From Muscardinus avellanarius (taxonomy: Eukaryota > Chordata > Mammalia > Rodentia > Gliridae), in assembly GCA_963383645.1 (NCBI GenBank), contig OY726563.1, forward strand, positions 33,696,331 to 33,760,330: 64,000 bases of DNA, written 5' to 3'. Below are positions 53,294 through 63,515 of the stretch, one piece after another. Both the position numbers and the translations under genes were made by a program. How positions within the stretch are numbered: position 1 is the stretch's first letter; each line of letters begins with the position of its first letter. The notes beneath the pieces were generated by a model. The model saw nothing but the letters and a program-made list of their open reading frames with translations, did no database searches and had not been told where the DNA came from.

Positions 53294-53713
53294 AATTTTT
53301 TTTTTTTTTTTTGGTGGTACTGGGGTTCCTGGAAGCCCTTCTACCTCCAGGATACACTCTCAGACACCTATTTTTTATATTTTTATTTGGAAACAGGGTC
53401 TCTTAAGCCAGCGAGGCTGGCTTCGAACCTGCGTGATCCTCCTATCTCAGCTTCCCAAGCGCGGGGATTACAAGCGTGCACCACCATGCCCGGCCTAAAT
53501 TAATTTTTTTTTTTTTGGTGGTACTGGGGTGCCTGGAAGCCCTTCTACCTCCGGGCTACACTCCCAGACCTCTTTTTACATTTTATATTTGGAAACAGGG
53601 TCTCCTAAGCCAGCGCGCGCGGCTGGCTTCGAACCTGCGCGATCCTCCTGTCTCTGCCTCCCAACCACGGGAATTACAAGCGTGCGCCACCACGCCCGGT
53701 AAATTAATTTTTT
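53294..53713 (-). mobile_element. Two antisense type C SINEs
   Basis: Copies at 53297-53495 and 53510-53699. The second has the TSD 'taaattaatttttt' at 53496-53509 and 53700-53713, perfect. Both carry 'cctggaagcccttctacctc'. Confidence 0.95.
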
Positions 53714-53970
53714 GATACTAGCAAAGCATAGAAGAAAATATACATCCATTTTATGTTGAACAAGTATCTAATCTTCTCAAAATAAATTAGTCCAAAGTAA
53801 AAACCTTCACATTTCTTGTTAGGAAGTCCTTGAAATTTAAGAGTATAGAATGTCAAAAAGTAAATTATAAATAAGTTATCAGAATCAATTCTTCGGGCTG
53901 CTCACTATTATGACAAATAAGATCCCAAGTGGAATGGAAGTTAAGTCATGTTGTAAAAGATGGTAAATAT
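53714..53970. other. AT-rich single-copy segment
   Basis: No element recognised. Confidence 0.3.
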
Positions 53971-54914
53971 GAGCAGGCCATCGAGGTGCACACTTGTAAT
54001 CTCAGTACTTGGGAGGCTGAGACAGGAGGATTGCAAGTTCAAGTCCAGCCGCAGTAACTTAGTGAGGCCCCCTGCAACGTAGTGAGACCTTGTTTCAAAA
54101 TAAAAAATAAGATAAAATTGAAGGGTCCAAAAATCGCCCACCAACCCAAATATCGAAGGACTCACAAGATTTGTAAAATGCAAGCGAGGTTTATTGTGCT
54201 GCAGCTCTGTCCTGGCTAGCCAGGGGTCGAATTTCGACCCAGGGCTCACCTCATAGTCTGGATTTATAGCCCCAGGAGGAAGTGGTTACAATCAGAGCCC
54301 GCCAAAAGTCTGAGCCCGCCAACCTTAGAATACAACCAATCAGATACAAGGACAAACAAGTAAAACCAATAATTTTAAAACATGCATCCATACACGTCAG
54401 AGCCTGCTAAGGACTGCTTATCTCCCTTATGGTATGTGTTCGTTCCCTAGGGCTGCATTTCCCACCCACCTTGGCTGGGCCAGGCTTATCTCTGCACTGA
54501 AGAATCTGCCTGGAGAGCAGATTAGCCTGGCCTTGTTTGCTGATCTAGCTCAGAGATATGGGGATGGGATCCCATTTACAAGGACCTTTGCCGGCAAACT
54601 GGAGATTAGAGGCTTTGACCTTGTGGGTCCCCTACCCTCCTTGAATCCTGCAACCTGGGCAGCTGGGCTTATGGATCTTCATTCTATTTCCAATCCTACC
54701 TTACTTCTATATCTTAACTCTATATTTTAATACCTTATTTCTAATCCTAATATGGAAGAAGACTTCTCTAGTTAACTTCTCATACTGGGGGGAAAGTGCT
54801 TCTTCCAGCCTGCTTTCCAGCACCCCTACAAAAATAATAGGGCCGAGAGTGTAGCTTGTAAGTAGAATGCCCCTGGGTATAACCTCCAGCATTGAAAGAG
54901 AGAGAGAAAGATGA

Positions 54915-54954
<40 letters not shown>

Positions 54955-54960
54955 GAGGAA
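53971..54960 (+). mobile_element. SINE, type D, split by a solo LTR, with (GAAA)n tail
   Basis: B1 half 53972-54113, ID half about 54841-54897 ('gagtgtagcttgtaagtaga'), tail (GA)/(GAAA)n to 54955. The interruption is the LTR 54119-54830. Confidence 0.92.
54119..54830 (-). mobile_element. Complete solo LTR, gammaretrovirus-like (ERV1)
   Basis: 712 bp, beginning TG and ending CA on the minus strand and flanked by a perfect 5-bp TSD 'aaaat' (54114-54118 and 54831-54835). Reading the minus strand, a TATA-like 'gctataaatcc' (near 54265) is followed about 75 bp later by the polyadenylation signal in 'cacaataaacctcgcttgc' (near 54190). That spacing is typical of a U3-R-U5 layout. No primer-binding site or viral gene is present, so it arose by LTR-LTR recombination. 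The class assignment rests on layout. Confidence 0.85.
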
Positions 54961-54979
54961 GGAAGGAGGAAAATCAGAT

Positions 54980-55043
54980 CAGGCTCGGGCTATAGCTCAA
55001 AGGTAGAATACTCCTGGATTTAATCCCCACTAACACACACATA

Positions 55044-55082
<39 letters not shown>
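54980..55082 (+). mobile_element. ID half with (CA)n tail
   Basis: 'aggctcgggctatagctcaa' to 'taatccccactaac', then CA repeats to 55080. No B1 half. Confidence 0.82.
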
Positions 55083-55130
55083 GATGGCAAATTTTAGCTA
55101 GGTACAGGGCTTTCTTTGAAAACTAAAAAT

Positions 55131-55368
55131 GTTAAAAATAAGAGCCAGGTGTGGTGGTGCACGCTTGTAATCCCAGCATTCGGGAGGCTGAGACTGGAGG
55201 GTTGTGGTTCGCGGACAGCCTCAGCTACTTAGTGAGGCCCTCTGCAACTCAGTGAGACCCGGTTTCAAAATAAAGAATAAAAAATAGGGCAGGGGATGTA
55301 ACTCGGAAATCAAATGCCCCTGGGTTCCATCCCCAGACCCACACACACACAAAAAAAAGTTAAAAATA
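55131..55368 (+). mobile_element. SINE, type A, with TSD
   Basis: The TSD 'gttaaaaata' is at 55131-55140 and 55359-55368. The body has 'ggttcgcggacagcctcagc'. Confidence 0.93.
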
Positions 55369-55504
55369 TTGAGTACCTTTCAAAAAATAAGACAATACAA
55401 ATATTGTAGATTTTGCAGTAATAACTGTCTCACACATCTCTATTCATCCAGGTATTCATTCAATAAATACTCTTTGAGCGCCTGACATTAACGACAACAA
55501 AACA

Positions 55505-55699
55505 TTTTTGTTTGTTTGTTTGTTTGTTTTTGGTACTGGGGATGGAACCCAGGGGCATTCTACCTCCGAGCTACACCCCCAGCCCTATTTTTTTATTCTT
55601 CGTTTTGAAACAGGGTCTCACTGAGTTGCAAAGAGCCTCACTAAGTCTCTGAGGCTGGCCGCCATCCTCCGCTCTCAGCCTCCCGAATGCTGGGATTAC
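55505..55699 (-). mobile_element. Antisense SINE, type A, B1 end missing
   Basis: (TTTG)n tail and complete ID half. The B1 half stops at 'atgctgggattac'. 'cattcaataaatactctttg' just before (55456) is a fragment of an ancient repeat. Confidence 0.87.
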
Positions 55700-56184
55700 T
55701 TCAGGAGGTTGGCCTAGAGTTGGAGACACAAAGCGAACAGAAGCGTTTTTGGTAGGACAGGTTTTACTAGGTTGGGGTTAAAAAAGTTCACTTGGCTTTG
55801 GTTTGCTATCAAGTTCTGGCCAATCTGGTATCATATCTATCTGACCTGCTTTCTCTCTCGCTCCCTCACCTCCTCCCCACTGGATGTTTTGACCATGTGG
55901 AATCTAGTCCACATTCTTCCTTCTTGGTGAATTTCCCAAGGTTTCCTATGCCCCTCTTTGGCTCACCAGGACCCTCTCAACCCATCAGAGAAGGGAGATT
56001 CTTCAAAGGTAAAAGGCCGAGGCTCTGACCCCCTAATCTCAGGAATCTCTGACTTCCACACATACTCACCCTGACAGTCTCTAAATACCAAGGGCTATGA
56101 GAAGATGCAGGCCATTGGAAGAAAGTTCTTATTATATCCCATCCCCAGCAATGGCTATCTGTTACCCATAAGATTTCATAGATT
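55700..56184. other. Single-copy segment
   Basis: No gene or repeat identified. A 78-codon frame has no family features. Confidence 0.35.
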
Positions 56185-56278
56185 AAGAAGGGTGAAGCTA
56201 AGCTGGGCATGGTGATGCAAACTTGTAATCCTAGCATTCTGGAGGCTGAGACGGGAGGATCATGGTTTATGGCCATAT

Positions 56279-56515
56279 GGCCAGCCTCAGCTATTTTTGT
56301 GTGTGTGTGTGTGTGTGTGTGGGACTGGGGTTCCTGGAAGCCCTTCTGCCTCCGGGCTACACTCCCAGACCTATTTTACATTTTTATTTGAAAACAGGGT
56401 CTCCTAAGCCAGCGTGCACTGGCTGGCTTCAAACCTGCGCGATCCTCCTGTCTCTGCCTCCCAAGCGCAGGGATTACAAGCGTGCGCCACCACACCCGGC
56501 CAGCCTCAGTTATTT
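56279..56515 (-). mobile_element. Antisense SINE, type C, inside a type A SINE
   Basis: Body about 56297-56497 with (GT)n tail. The flanks 'ggccagcctcagctattt' and 'ggccagcctcagttattt' (56279-56296, 56498-56515) differ at one base. Confidence 0.92.
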
Positions 56516-56559
56516 AATGAGGCCCTTTGCAACTCAGGGAAACCCTGCTTCAAAATAAA

Positions 56560-56786
56560 GAATAAGCCGGGCGTGGTGGAACATACTTGTAATTCCGGTA
56601 CTTGGGAGGCTGAGACAGGAGGATCGCACAAGTTCAAAGCCAGCCTCGGCTACTTAGTGAGGCTCAGCAACTTAGTGAGACCCTGTTTCCAAATAAAATA
56701 TAAAACAAGTTTGGGTGTATAGAAGGTAGAAGGCCCCTGGGTTCCATCCCCAGTACCACCAAAAAAAAAAAAAAAAAAAAAAAAAA
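56560..56786 (+). mobile_element. SINE, type B, with A27 tail
   Basis: It follows the linker of the type A copy ('caaaataaagaata') and ends at the repeated target site. 'ggtgtatagaaggtagaagg' shows a small deletion in the ID half. Confidence 0.9.
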
Positions 56787-57190
56787 AGAAGGGTGAAGCT
56801 AGCCAGGCCTAGTATCACATGCTTATAATCCTAGAACTTGGGAGGCTGAGACAGGAGGATCATAGGTTCGTGGACAGCTTCAGCTACTTAGTGAGGCCCT
56901 CTGTAACTTAGTGAGATCCTGTTTCAAAAATAAGAATAAAAAATAGGACTGGGGGTGTACCTCAGAGGTAGAAAAAAGAAGGGTGAAGCTAGCCAGACAT
57001 GGTGGCAAACGCCTGTAATCCTAGTACTGGGGAGGCTGAGACAGGAGAATAGCAGATTCAAGGACAACCTCAGGAAGTAGTGAGACTCTCACCAAAATAA
57101 AAATAAAATAAGGCTAGAGGGGTGTAGCTCAGGTGTAGAATGTCTTTGGGGTTCAACCCCTAGCACCCTCCCGCAAAAAAAGGTGAAGCT

Positions 57191-57605
57191 GGCCAGAGAG
57201 ATGCACGCCTGTCATCCCAGTACTTGGGAGGCTGAGACAGGAGGATCCACAGGTTTGAGGACAGCCTCGGCAACATATAGAGGCCCTCAGCAACTTAGTT
57301 TGACCCTCTTTCAAAATAGAAAATGAAATAGGTCTGGGGTGTAGCTCAGAGGTAGAAGGTCCCTGGGTTCAGTCCCTAGCACCAATAATAATAATACAAT
57401 AAAAATAATAGCCGGGCATGGTGGCGCACGCTTGTAATCCCAGCATTCAGGAGGCTGAGACTGGAGGATTGCAGTTTGTGGCCAGCCTCGGCTACTTAGT
57501 GAGGCCCTCTGCAACTCAGTGAGACCCTGTTTCAAAAATAAAGAATAAAAAATAGGGTTGGGGCTGTAGCTCAGAGGTAGAAGGCCCCTGGGTTCCATGA
57601 CCAGT

Positions 57606-57640
<35 letters not shown>
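57191..57640 (+). mobile_element. SINE, type D, and SINE, type A, in tandem
   Basis: Type D 57191-57409 with (AAT)n tail, and type A 57410-57640 with A28 tail. Confidence 0.9.
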
Positions 57641-57641
<1 letters not shown>

Positions 57642-58204
57642 CCATTGTCTCAAAAGATTGGATTTAAGGAAGTACTTTTCTACTCAGTGGCACAATCACT
57701 GGTAAATTAGAATTACACTGCTCCTGCCCTTTGTCATTGATATATGCTCACCACTTCCTGGCCAGTGCTGCTGGTTTGCTTTTCAGCTGGTGGGAGAAGG
57801 TGGGTATAATGCACTTAAGACAGCAGATTTTCCCACACCCAGCCAGAGCAGACATGATATCTTTCCACACTACACTTGATGCTCTGAATTATTAATTACG
57901 GTGGTAAATATATTGCTCAGTGTGTGTGGTTATATTTAACTCCTTACACTAACAATCTGAGTTTTGTACTTTCCTAGGTTGGAAAATTAATTTGCAACAC
58001 TAAGATTCTGTATTTGTTCAGACCACCGTGCCTGCAACAAGGAGGGCGAATCTTTTTCAGCTGACCCGGAGAGGTGAAAAGTCAATTGAGGTCTGGGAAA
58101 GAATCCCAAATAAGAACTGGGAAATAGCACCGTCTATGACTAGCTCCTGGCACTTTTGATCCTAGGTTCAATCTTCCAGAAAAATTATGTCTAGAAGGAT
58201 TGGG
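57641..58204. other. AT-rich single-copy region, candidate regulatory DNA
   Basis: No repeat recognised over 0.56 kb. It contains homeodomain-like 'attattaattac' near 57888, 'gaaaattaatttgc' near 57980, and several E-box-like motifs. No coding pattern. Confidence 0.4.
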
Positions 58205-58262
58205 AAAGATTTGGGCTTTGGCATCAATCAGACCTGGGTTCAAACGTAGATTCTGCCAAAAT
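58205..58262 (+). mobile_element. MIR fragment
   Basis: 'gggctttggcatcaatcaga' followed by 'cctgggttcaaacgtag' is the MIR 5' core. Confidence 0.75.
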
Positions 58263-58384
58263 CTAAAACACAAAAATAGTTTGCAGTTATTAAAAAGATC
58301 GGTGCAGGCATTTTGTAAAATGGATGGCAGTAGATTTCATTAAAGGCAAAATATCAGAAGCATTTGAAATGTCTGTTCAAAAAA

Positions 58385-58577
58385 CCAGGCATGGTGGTAC
58401 ACCCTTGTAATCCCAGTGCTTGGGAGGCTGACACAGGAGGATCATGAGTTCAAGGACAGCCTCAGCAATTTAGTGAGGCCCCTTTTCCAAATAAAATAGG
58501 GCTGGGGCTGTAGCTCAAAGGTAGAATGCTCCTGGGTTCAATCCCCAGTACCCCATCCCACCCCCCCACACACAATA
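58385..58577 (+). mobile_element. SINE, type D
   Basis: 'accaggcatggtggtacacc' start, complete ID half, C-rich tail. 'atctgtt'-like flanks on both sides. Confidence 0.88.
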
Positions 58578-58612
58578 TCTGTTGAAATAGGGTTGGAAAA
58601 ATAAATTATAAT

Positions 58613-58818
58613 ATTCATAAGCCAGGTGTAGCGGTGCATGCTTGTCATCCCAGCACTAGGGAGGCTGAGACAGGAGGATAGCAGGTTCAAGGACAGCCTC
58701 AGCAACTTAATGAGATGCTCAGGACTTAGCGAGACCCTGTTTTAAAATAAAAGTTTAAAAAATAGATCTGGGAACATAGCTTGGAGGTAAAATACCTCTG
58801 GGCTCAATTCCCAGTACA

Positions 58819-58863
<45 letters not shown>

Positions 58864-58869
58864 TCATAA
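58613..58869 (+). mobile_element. SINE, type D, with (CA)n tail and TSD
   Basis: TSD 'attcataa' at 58613-58620 and 58862-58869. (CA)n at 58817-58860. Confidence 0.9.
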
Positions 58870-58969
58870 TGTTGTGAACTGACCGAGGCCACTATTAGTT
58901 CAAGGCAAGTGGGGCTTACTTAATTCTCACCTTGTTCTCGGGTCATCACAGCAGCTCTCAGGCCCAAAT

Positions 58970-58974
<5 letters not shown>

Positions 58975-59021
<47 letters not shown>

Positions 59022-59227
59022 TGCGAGTATGTGTGGAACAGGGGATTGAATTCAGAGACATTCTGCCTCTGAGCTACATCCCTAGCCCTATTTCTTATTC
59101 TTTATTTTAAAACAGAGTCTCAGTTACAGAAGGCCTCATGAAATAGCTGAGGCTGGCCGCGAACCTGCAATCCTCCTGTCTCAGCCTCCCAAGTATGGGG
59201 ATTATAAGCGTGCACCACCACGCCAGG
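58975..59227 (-). mobile_element. Antisense SINE, type A-like, with (GT)n tail
   Basis: (GT)n 58975-59019, 'ggaacaggggattgaattc' ID half, and B1 half ending 'caccaccacgccagg'. Confidence 0.88.
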
Positions 59228-59529
59228 TGTTTATTAGGTGTAACCATGGTGCCTTTGGTGGAATAAGGAATCCCAGCTCTCAGTCATTGCATACAATATT
59301 TGTTTGAAGCAAGGGGTACAGTGTTCTGGCAGCAGGATACTGTTAGCCTTGTGGGGGGCATCAGGGAACCAGAATGGCCAAATCCATGGCTGGACCAAGA
59401 ACCCACTAGAGATTGAGCCTTACGTGTCACTGAGCACAGACTGCGTGCAGGGGGAGGAATATTTCTCGAATAGTTCAGCCAATCCATACTCCTTGAATAG
59501 TTCTCAATTCAACAATAAGAATCTTTTGG
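59228..59529. other. Single-copy segment
   Basis: Nothing recognised. Frames of 67 and 79 codons on opposite strands overlap. Confidence 0.3.
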
Positions 59530-59604
59530 TGGGGGCGTACTGAGGATGGAACTAGGGCTTCCTGCATGCTAAGTATCACTGAGACATATTCCCAGCTCAG
59601 TAAG

Positions 59605-59657
<53 letters not shown>

Positions 59658-59740
59658 TTTTATTTGGAAACAGGGTCCCGCTAGTTTACTGAGTCTCACT
59701 AAGTGGCTGAGGCTGGCCTAGGACCTGCGATCCTCCTATC
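59530..59740 (-). mobile_element. Antisense simple ID and truncated SINE with (GT)n
   Basis: ID 59530-59600 ('ggcttcctgcatgctaagta'). (GT)n 59608-59651 leads into a B1 half that stops at 'gatcctcctatc' (59739). Confidence 0.85.
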
Positions 59741-59862
59741 AATAAACATTTTTCTAATAGCCACTGTGCAGATTAACTTGAACACAAATGATGCTCATTA
59801 GCAAAACAAGGCACGGACAAGAGATAAAAGAATTATAGATGAAATACTTGTAAGGTGGCTTC

Positions 59863-60093
59863 TTTTTTTCCCTTTTATTTGGTACTGGGAGTTGAACCAC
59901 AGGCATTCTACTTCTGAGCTCCACCCCCAGCCTGATTTTATTTTTTATTTGAAAACAGGATTTAGCTAAGTTGCCGAAGGTCTTGCTAAATTGCTGAGGC
60001 TGGCTTCGAACCCTCAATCCTCCAAAGTACTCCAAAGTACTCCTCAAAGCCTCCAAAGTACTGGGATTACAGGCATGCGCCACCACGCCCGGC
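59863..60093 (-). mobile_element. Antisense SINE with small internal duplications
   Basis: The B1 half repeats 'ctccaaagtactc' and 'cctccaaagtact' three times (about 60018-60061), apparently by slippage. Confidence 0.87.
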
Positions 60094-60207
60094 TCAGCAG
60101 GGTGATGTGGGTGAAGTGCAAAGACCAAAGGACAATCTCTATTCAAACTGTAGAATCTCTGCAAGGCTGTGTTGTCTACTGCTTGCTTCCCAGAAAGGCT
60201 GCAAGGT

Positions 60208-60212
<5 letters not shown>

Positions 60213-60264
<52 letters not shown>
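60213..60264. repeat. (GT)n microsatellite
   Basis: Uninterrupted GT repeats in otherwise unassigned sequence. Confidence 0.95.
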
Positions 60265-60268
<4 letters not shown>

Positions 60269-60320
60269 TATATAAAATTTTATTGTGTAATGATTTGGTT
60301 CCATTAAAATGATTTAATCT

Positions 60321-60750
60321 AGCCGTGTGCAGTGGCACACACCTATAATCTCAGTACTTGGGATGCTGATACAGGAGGATTGCAAGTTTAAAGCCAGCCT
60401 CAGCTACTTACCAAGACTCTCAGCAACCAAGGGAGGCCTTGTTTCAAAAAACATTTTTTTAAAAGGCTGGGGGTGGCTGGGCGTGGTGGCGCACGCTTGT
60501 AATCCCAGCGCTTGGGAGGCTGAGACAGGAGGATCGCACAGGTTTGAAGCCAGCCTCAGCTACTTAGTGAGGCTCTCAGCAATTTAATGACACCCTGTTT
60601 CCAAATAAAGTATAAAATAGGTCTGGGAGTGTAGCCCAGGGGTAGAAAAACCCCTGGGTTCCACCCCAGTACCACATACACACAAAAAAGGGCTGGGGGT
60701 GTAGCTTTGAGGTAGAACAGTCTGTGTTCAATCCTCAGTACCAAAAAATA
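60321..60750 (+). mobile_element. SINE, type D, split by a type B SINE
   Basis: Outer B1 half 60321-60460, inner type B 60475-60685, outer ID half 60686-60747. 'aaaaggctgggggt' before and 'aaaagggctgggggt' after mark the TSD. Confidence 0.92.
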
Positions 60751-61005
60751 AAAATAGTCAACCTGTAAATAAGTAAATCACCAACACCAGAACCCAGATA
60801 ATGGAATACTATGTAACTATAAAGACAGATGAATAAGATACAGCTCTACTTCCTGCCATGGTAAGAGATACATAAGCAGAAATATATAAAATGATCTAAT
60901 TCTATTAAAATGAAATCATATATGATTGAAAGGCAGGAAATTCTAGACACATACAGAACTATGGCTACCTCGAGGGAATATGATTAGAGCAAAGAGTTGA
61001 GAACA

Positions 61006-61006
<1 letters not shown>
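60751..61006 (+). mobile_element. Old L1 3' fragment
   Basis: 'ataatggaatactatgtaac' and 'tataaagacagatgaataag' are the ORF2-end region of old L1s. The remainder is diverged. Confidence 0.65.
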
Positions 61007-61051
<45 letters not shown>

Positions 61052-61110
61052 GGAGATGTAACCCAGGGGTATTCTACGTTTGAACTACACCCCCAGCCCT
61101 ATTTGTGTGT

Positions 61111-61164
<54 letters not shown>

Positions 61165-61357
61165 GGGGATGAAACCCAGGGGCATTCTACCTTTGAGCTA
61201 CACCCCCAGCCCTATTTTTTATTCTTTATTTTGAAACAGAGTTTCACTGAGTTGCAAAAGACCTAGCTAAGTAGCTGAGGCTGCCTATGAACTGATATCC
61301 TCCTGTTTCAGCCTCCAAAATGCTGGGATTACAAATATGTGTCACCACGCCGGACCC
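61007..61357 (-). mobile_element. Antisense ID half and type A SINE separated by (GT)n
   Basis: (GT)n 61008-61047, ID half 61048-61104, (GT)n 61105-61160, complete type A 61161-61357. Confidence 0.9.
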
Positions 61358-61359
61358 CC

Positions 61360-61840
61360 AGGCCTATTATTTATTTATTTATTTATTTTAGTACTGTGGA
61401 TGGAACCAAGGGACATTGTACCTCCAAGCTACACCCCCAACCCTATATTTTAGTCTTTTTATTTTTGAAACAGGGTCTCACTGGGTTGCGAAGGGCCCTG
61501 CTAAGTAGCTGAGGCTGTCCGCGAACCTAGGGACATTGTACCTCCGAGCTACACCTCCAGCCCTATTTTTTAGTCTTTTTATTTTTGAAACAGGGTCTTA
61601 CTGAGTTGCAAAGGGCCTCCCTAAGTAGCTGAGGCTGTCTGCAAACCACAATCCTCCAGTCTCAGCCTCCCGAATGCTGGGATTACAAATGTGCGGCACC
61701 TTGTTTTAAAACAAGGTCTCACTAAGTTGCAGAAGGCCTCACTAAGTAGCTGAGGCTGTCTGGGAACAGTGATCCTCTTGTCTCAGCCTCCCAAGTACTG
61801 GAATTACAAGCATTCGCCACCACACCATACCACACCCGGC
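61360..61840 (-). mobile_element. Antisense SINE with 120-bp internal tandem duplication
   Basis: (TTTA)n, ID start 61391, then the segment 61409-61528 is repeated at 61529-61648. The B1 half ends near 61695. Another B1 half lies at 61698-61840. Confidence 0.88.
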
Positions 61841-61849
61841 TTCAATTTG

Positions 61850-62655
61850 AAATTTCTTCCAAAACTCATGTTGAAATTTATTTGCTACCGTAACAGTATT
61901 AAGAGGTGGGATCTTAAACTGGGCATGGTGGTGCATGCTTGTAATCCTGGTACTTGGGAGGCTAAGACAGGAAGATCATGGTTCACGGCCAGCCTCAACT
62001 ACTTAGTGAGGCCCTCTGCAACTTAGTGAGACCCTGTTTCAAAATAAAGAATAAAAATTAGGGCTAGGGATGTAGCTCAGAGGTAGCATGCCCCTGAGTT
62101 CCATCCTCAGTACCAAAAGAAGAGGTGGGACCTTGCTAGATGCAGTGGTACATGCCTGTTATCCCAGTACTTGGGAGGCTGAGATCGAAGGTTCCCAGCA
62201 GGTTTGAGGTCAGTCTCATCAATTTAACAAGGCCCTGTTTCAAAATTTAAAATAAAGTAAAATAGGACTGGGAGTTTGGCTTTTAGGTAAAACACCCCTG
62301 GATTCAATCCCCAGTAAAACAAAACAAAACAAAACAAAAACAGATGGGAACTTTAAGAGATGATTAGGTCAGAAAGGCTCCACCCTCGTGTATGTACTAA
62401 GGCTTTTATTGAGGGAGCAGTTCCTTATTTCAGGATGGGCTTCTAGTAAGAATGAGTTTGGCCTAGTTTCTCTGCCTCATGCATGCTTACCCTTCTGTAT
62501 TGCTATTACAGTGCAAAGAGCCCTTGCCAGTACTGGCACCAAGCTCTTAGGACTCTCAGCCTGCAGAAATGCGAGAAATAATTTTTTTTTCTTTATAATG
62601 TACCCAGTGTGTGGTATTCTGTTATAGCAGCAGAAAATGGACTAAGACACTTTTC
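61850..62655 (+). mobile_element. MLT1-type LTR split by two SINEs
   Basis: 'ccaaaactcatgttgaaatt' and 'taacagtattaagaggtggg' (61859-61911) continue at 62342 with 'ttaagagatgattaggtcag' and end 'agcagcagaaaatggactaa' (about 62625-62645). Confidence 0.85.
61901..62354 (+). mobile_element. Two SINEs inserted at the same target in the LTR
   Basis: First SINE 61916-62119 with TSD 'aagaggtgggatctt' (61901-61915) and 'aagaggtgggacctt' (62120-62134). Second 62135-62341, followed by 'agatgggaacttt' (62342-62354), a third, diverged copy of the target. Confidence 0.9.
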
Positions 62656-62679
62656 CTCTTGTACTGGGGCAGCCCTTTC

Positions 62680-63020
62680 TATCTGCCTTGATCAATGGAA
62701 TATAGAGTAAGTGATGCTCAGTGACTTTCTAAAGCTAGGTCATAAAAGCTGATATGGCCGTCATCTGGCTTTCCCTGCCTCTTGGGACACACAGCGTCCT
62801 TATGGAGAAACTATATAAAAATAGAAAGCAAGGTGCCTCTCATGCTCCATTTGGTCTGGCCCTCAGCTGTCTGAGCCTTTCCTGGTGTCAGACATGTCAG
62901 TCAAGAGGCCTTCAAGATAACACCCCCTCCAGCCCCCATCTGACTTCAGTGGCCTGAGAGACCCCAAGCCAGGACCAAGCTGCTTCCAAATTCTATTTTC
63001 CAGAAACTTGGAATGTGAAA
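62680..63020 (+). mobile_element. MLT1-like LTR fragment
   Basis: 'tgatgctcagtgactttcta' with 'aagctaggtcataaaagctg', and 'gtgtcagacatgtcagtcaa' with 'gaggccttcaagataac', resemble an MLT1-type LTR. Diverged. Confidence 0.5.
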
Positions 63021-63070
63021 GATGGCACCAAGTCTCCTAGCTTGGGGGTACTGGATACTTGAGTCTCATT

Positions 63071-63265
63071 TTCTTTTTAGGTACCAGGGCATTAAATCCA
63101 GGTACATTGTATCTCTGGACTATATCCTCATCCCTTTTATTTTTTATTTTGAAATAAGGTCTCGCTAAGTTGCTGAGGGTCTCACTAAGTTGCTGAGGCT
63201 GGTTCTGAACCTGTGTTCCTCCTATCTCAGCCTCCCAAATACAGGCATGCAACAGCACACCGGCT
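63071..63265 (-). mobile_element. Antisense SINE, type D
   Basis: 'taggtaccagggcattaaat' altered ID half, complete linker, and B1 half ending 'cagcacaccggctt'. Confidence 0.85.
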
Positions 63266-63374
63266 TCTGTCCTTTCCTTGATGCATCTCCGACTCCTTGG
63301 TTCTCCCTTGAGATACCTTTACTATCCATATCGTCATAGCTAAAGATGACTGAGTACTCACTGACCAAGCACTG

Positions 63375-63515
63375 TTTTAAGTGCTCTAGCCATGCCGCCC
63401 CAATTAAACACTCACACAACCTACAGGGTTGACACTCTTCTCAGCCCCATTTACAGACTAGGAACCTGAGCACCGAAGGGTAAACTTGTCCAAGGTCAAG
63501 TTGGGTAACAGTCTG
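63375..63515 (-). mobile_element. MIR SINE, antisense
   Basis: 'agccccatttacagactagg', 'aacctgagcaccgaaggg' and 'cttgtccaaggtcaag' are the antisense MIR core. Confidence 0.8.

Larger units (their letters stand above)
56185..57190 (+). mobile_element. Chain of SINEs at one repeated target site
   Basis: The target 'aagaagggtgaagcta' appears at 56185-56200, 56786-56801 and 56976-56991, and as 'aaaaaaaggtgaagct' at 57175-57190. Between them lie an A-type copy split by a C-type and followed by a B-type copy (56201-56785), then 56802-56975 and 56992-57174. Confidence 0.9.
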
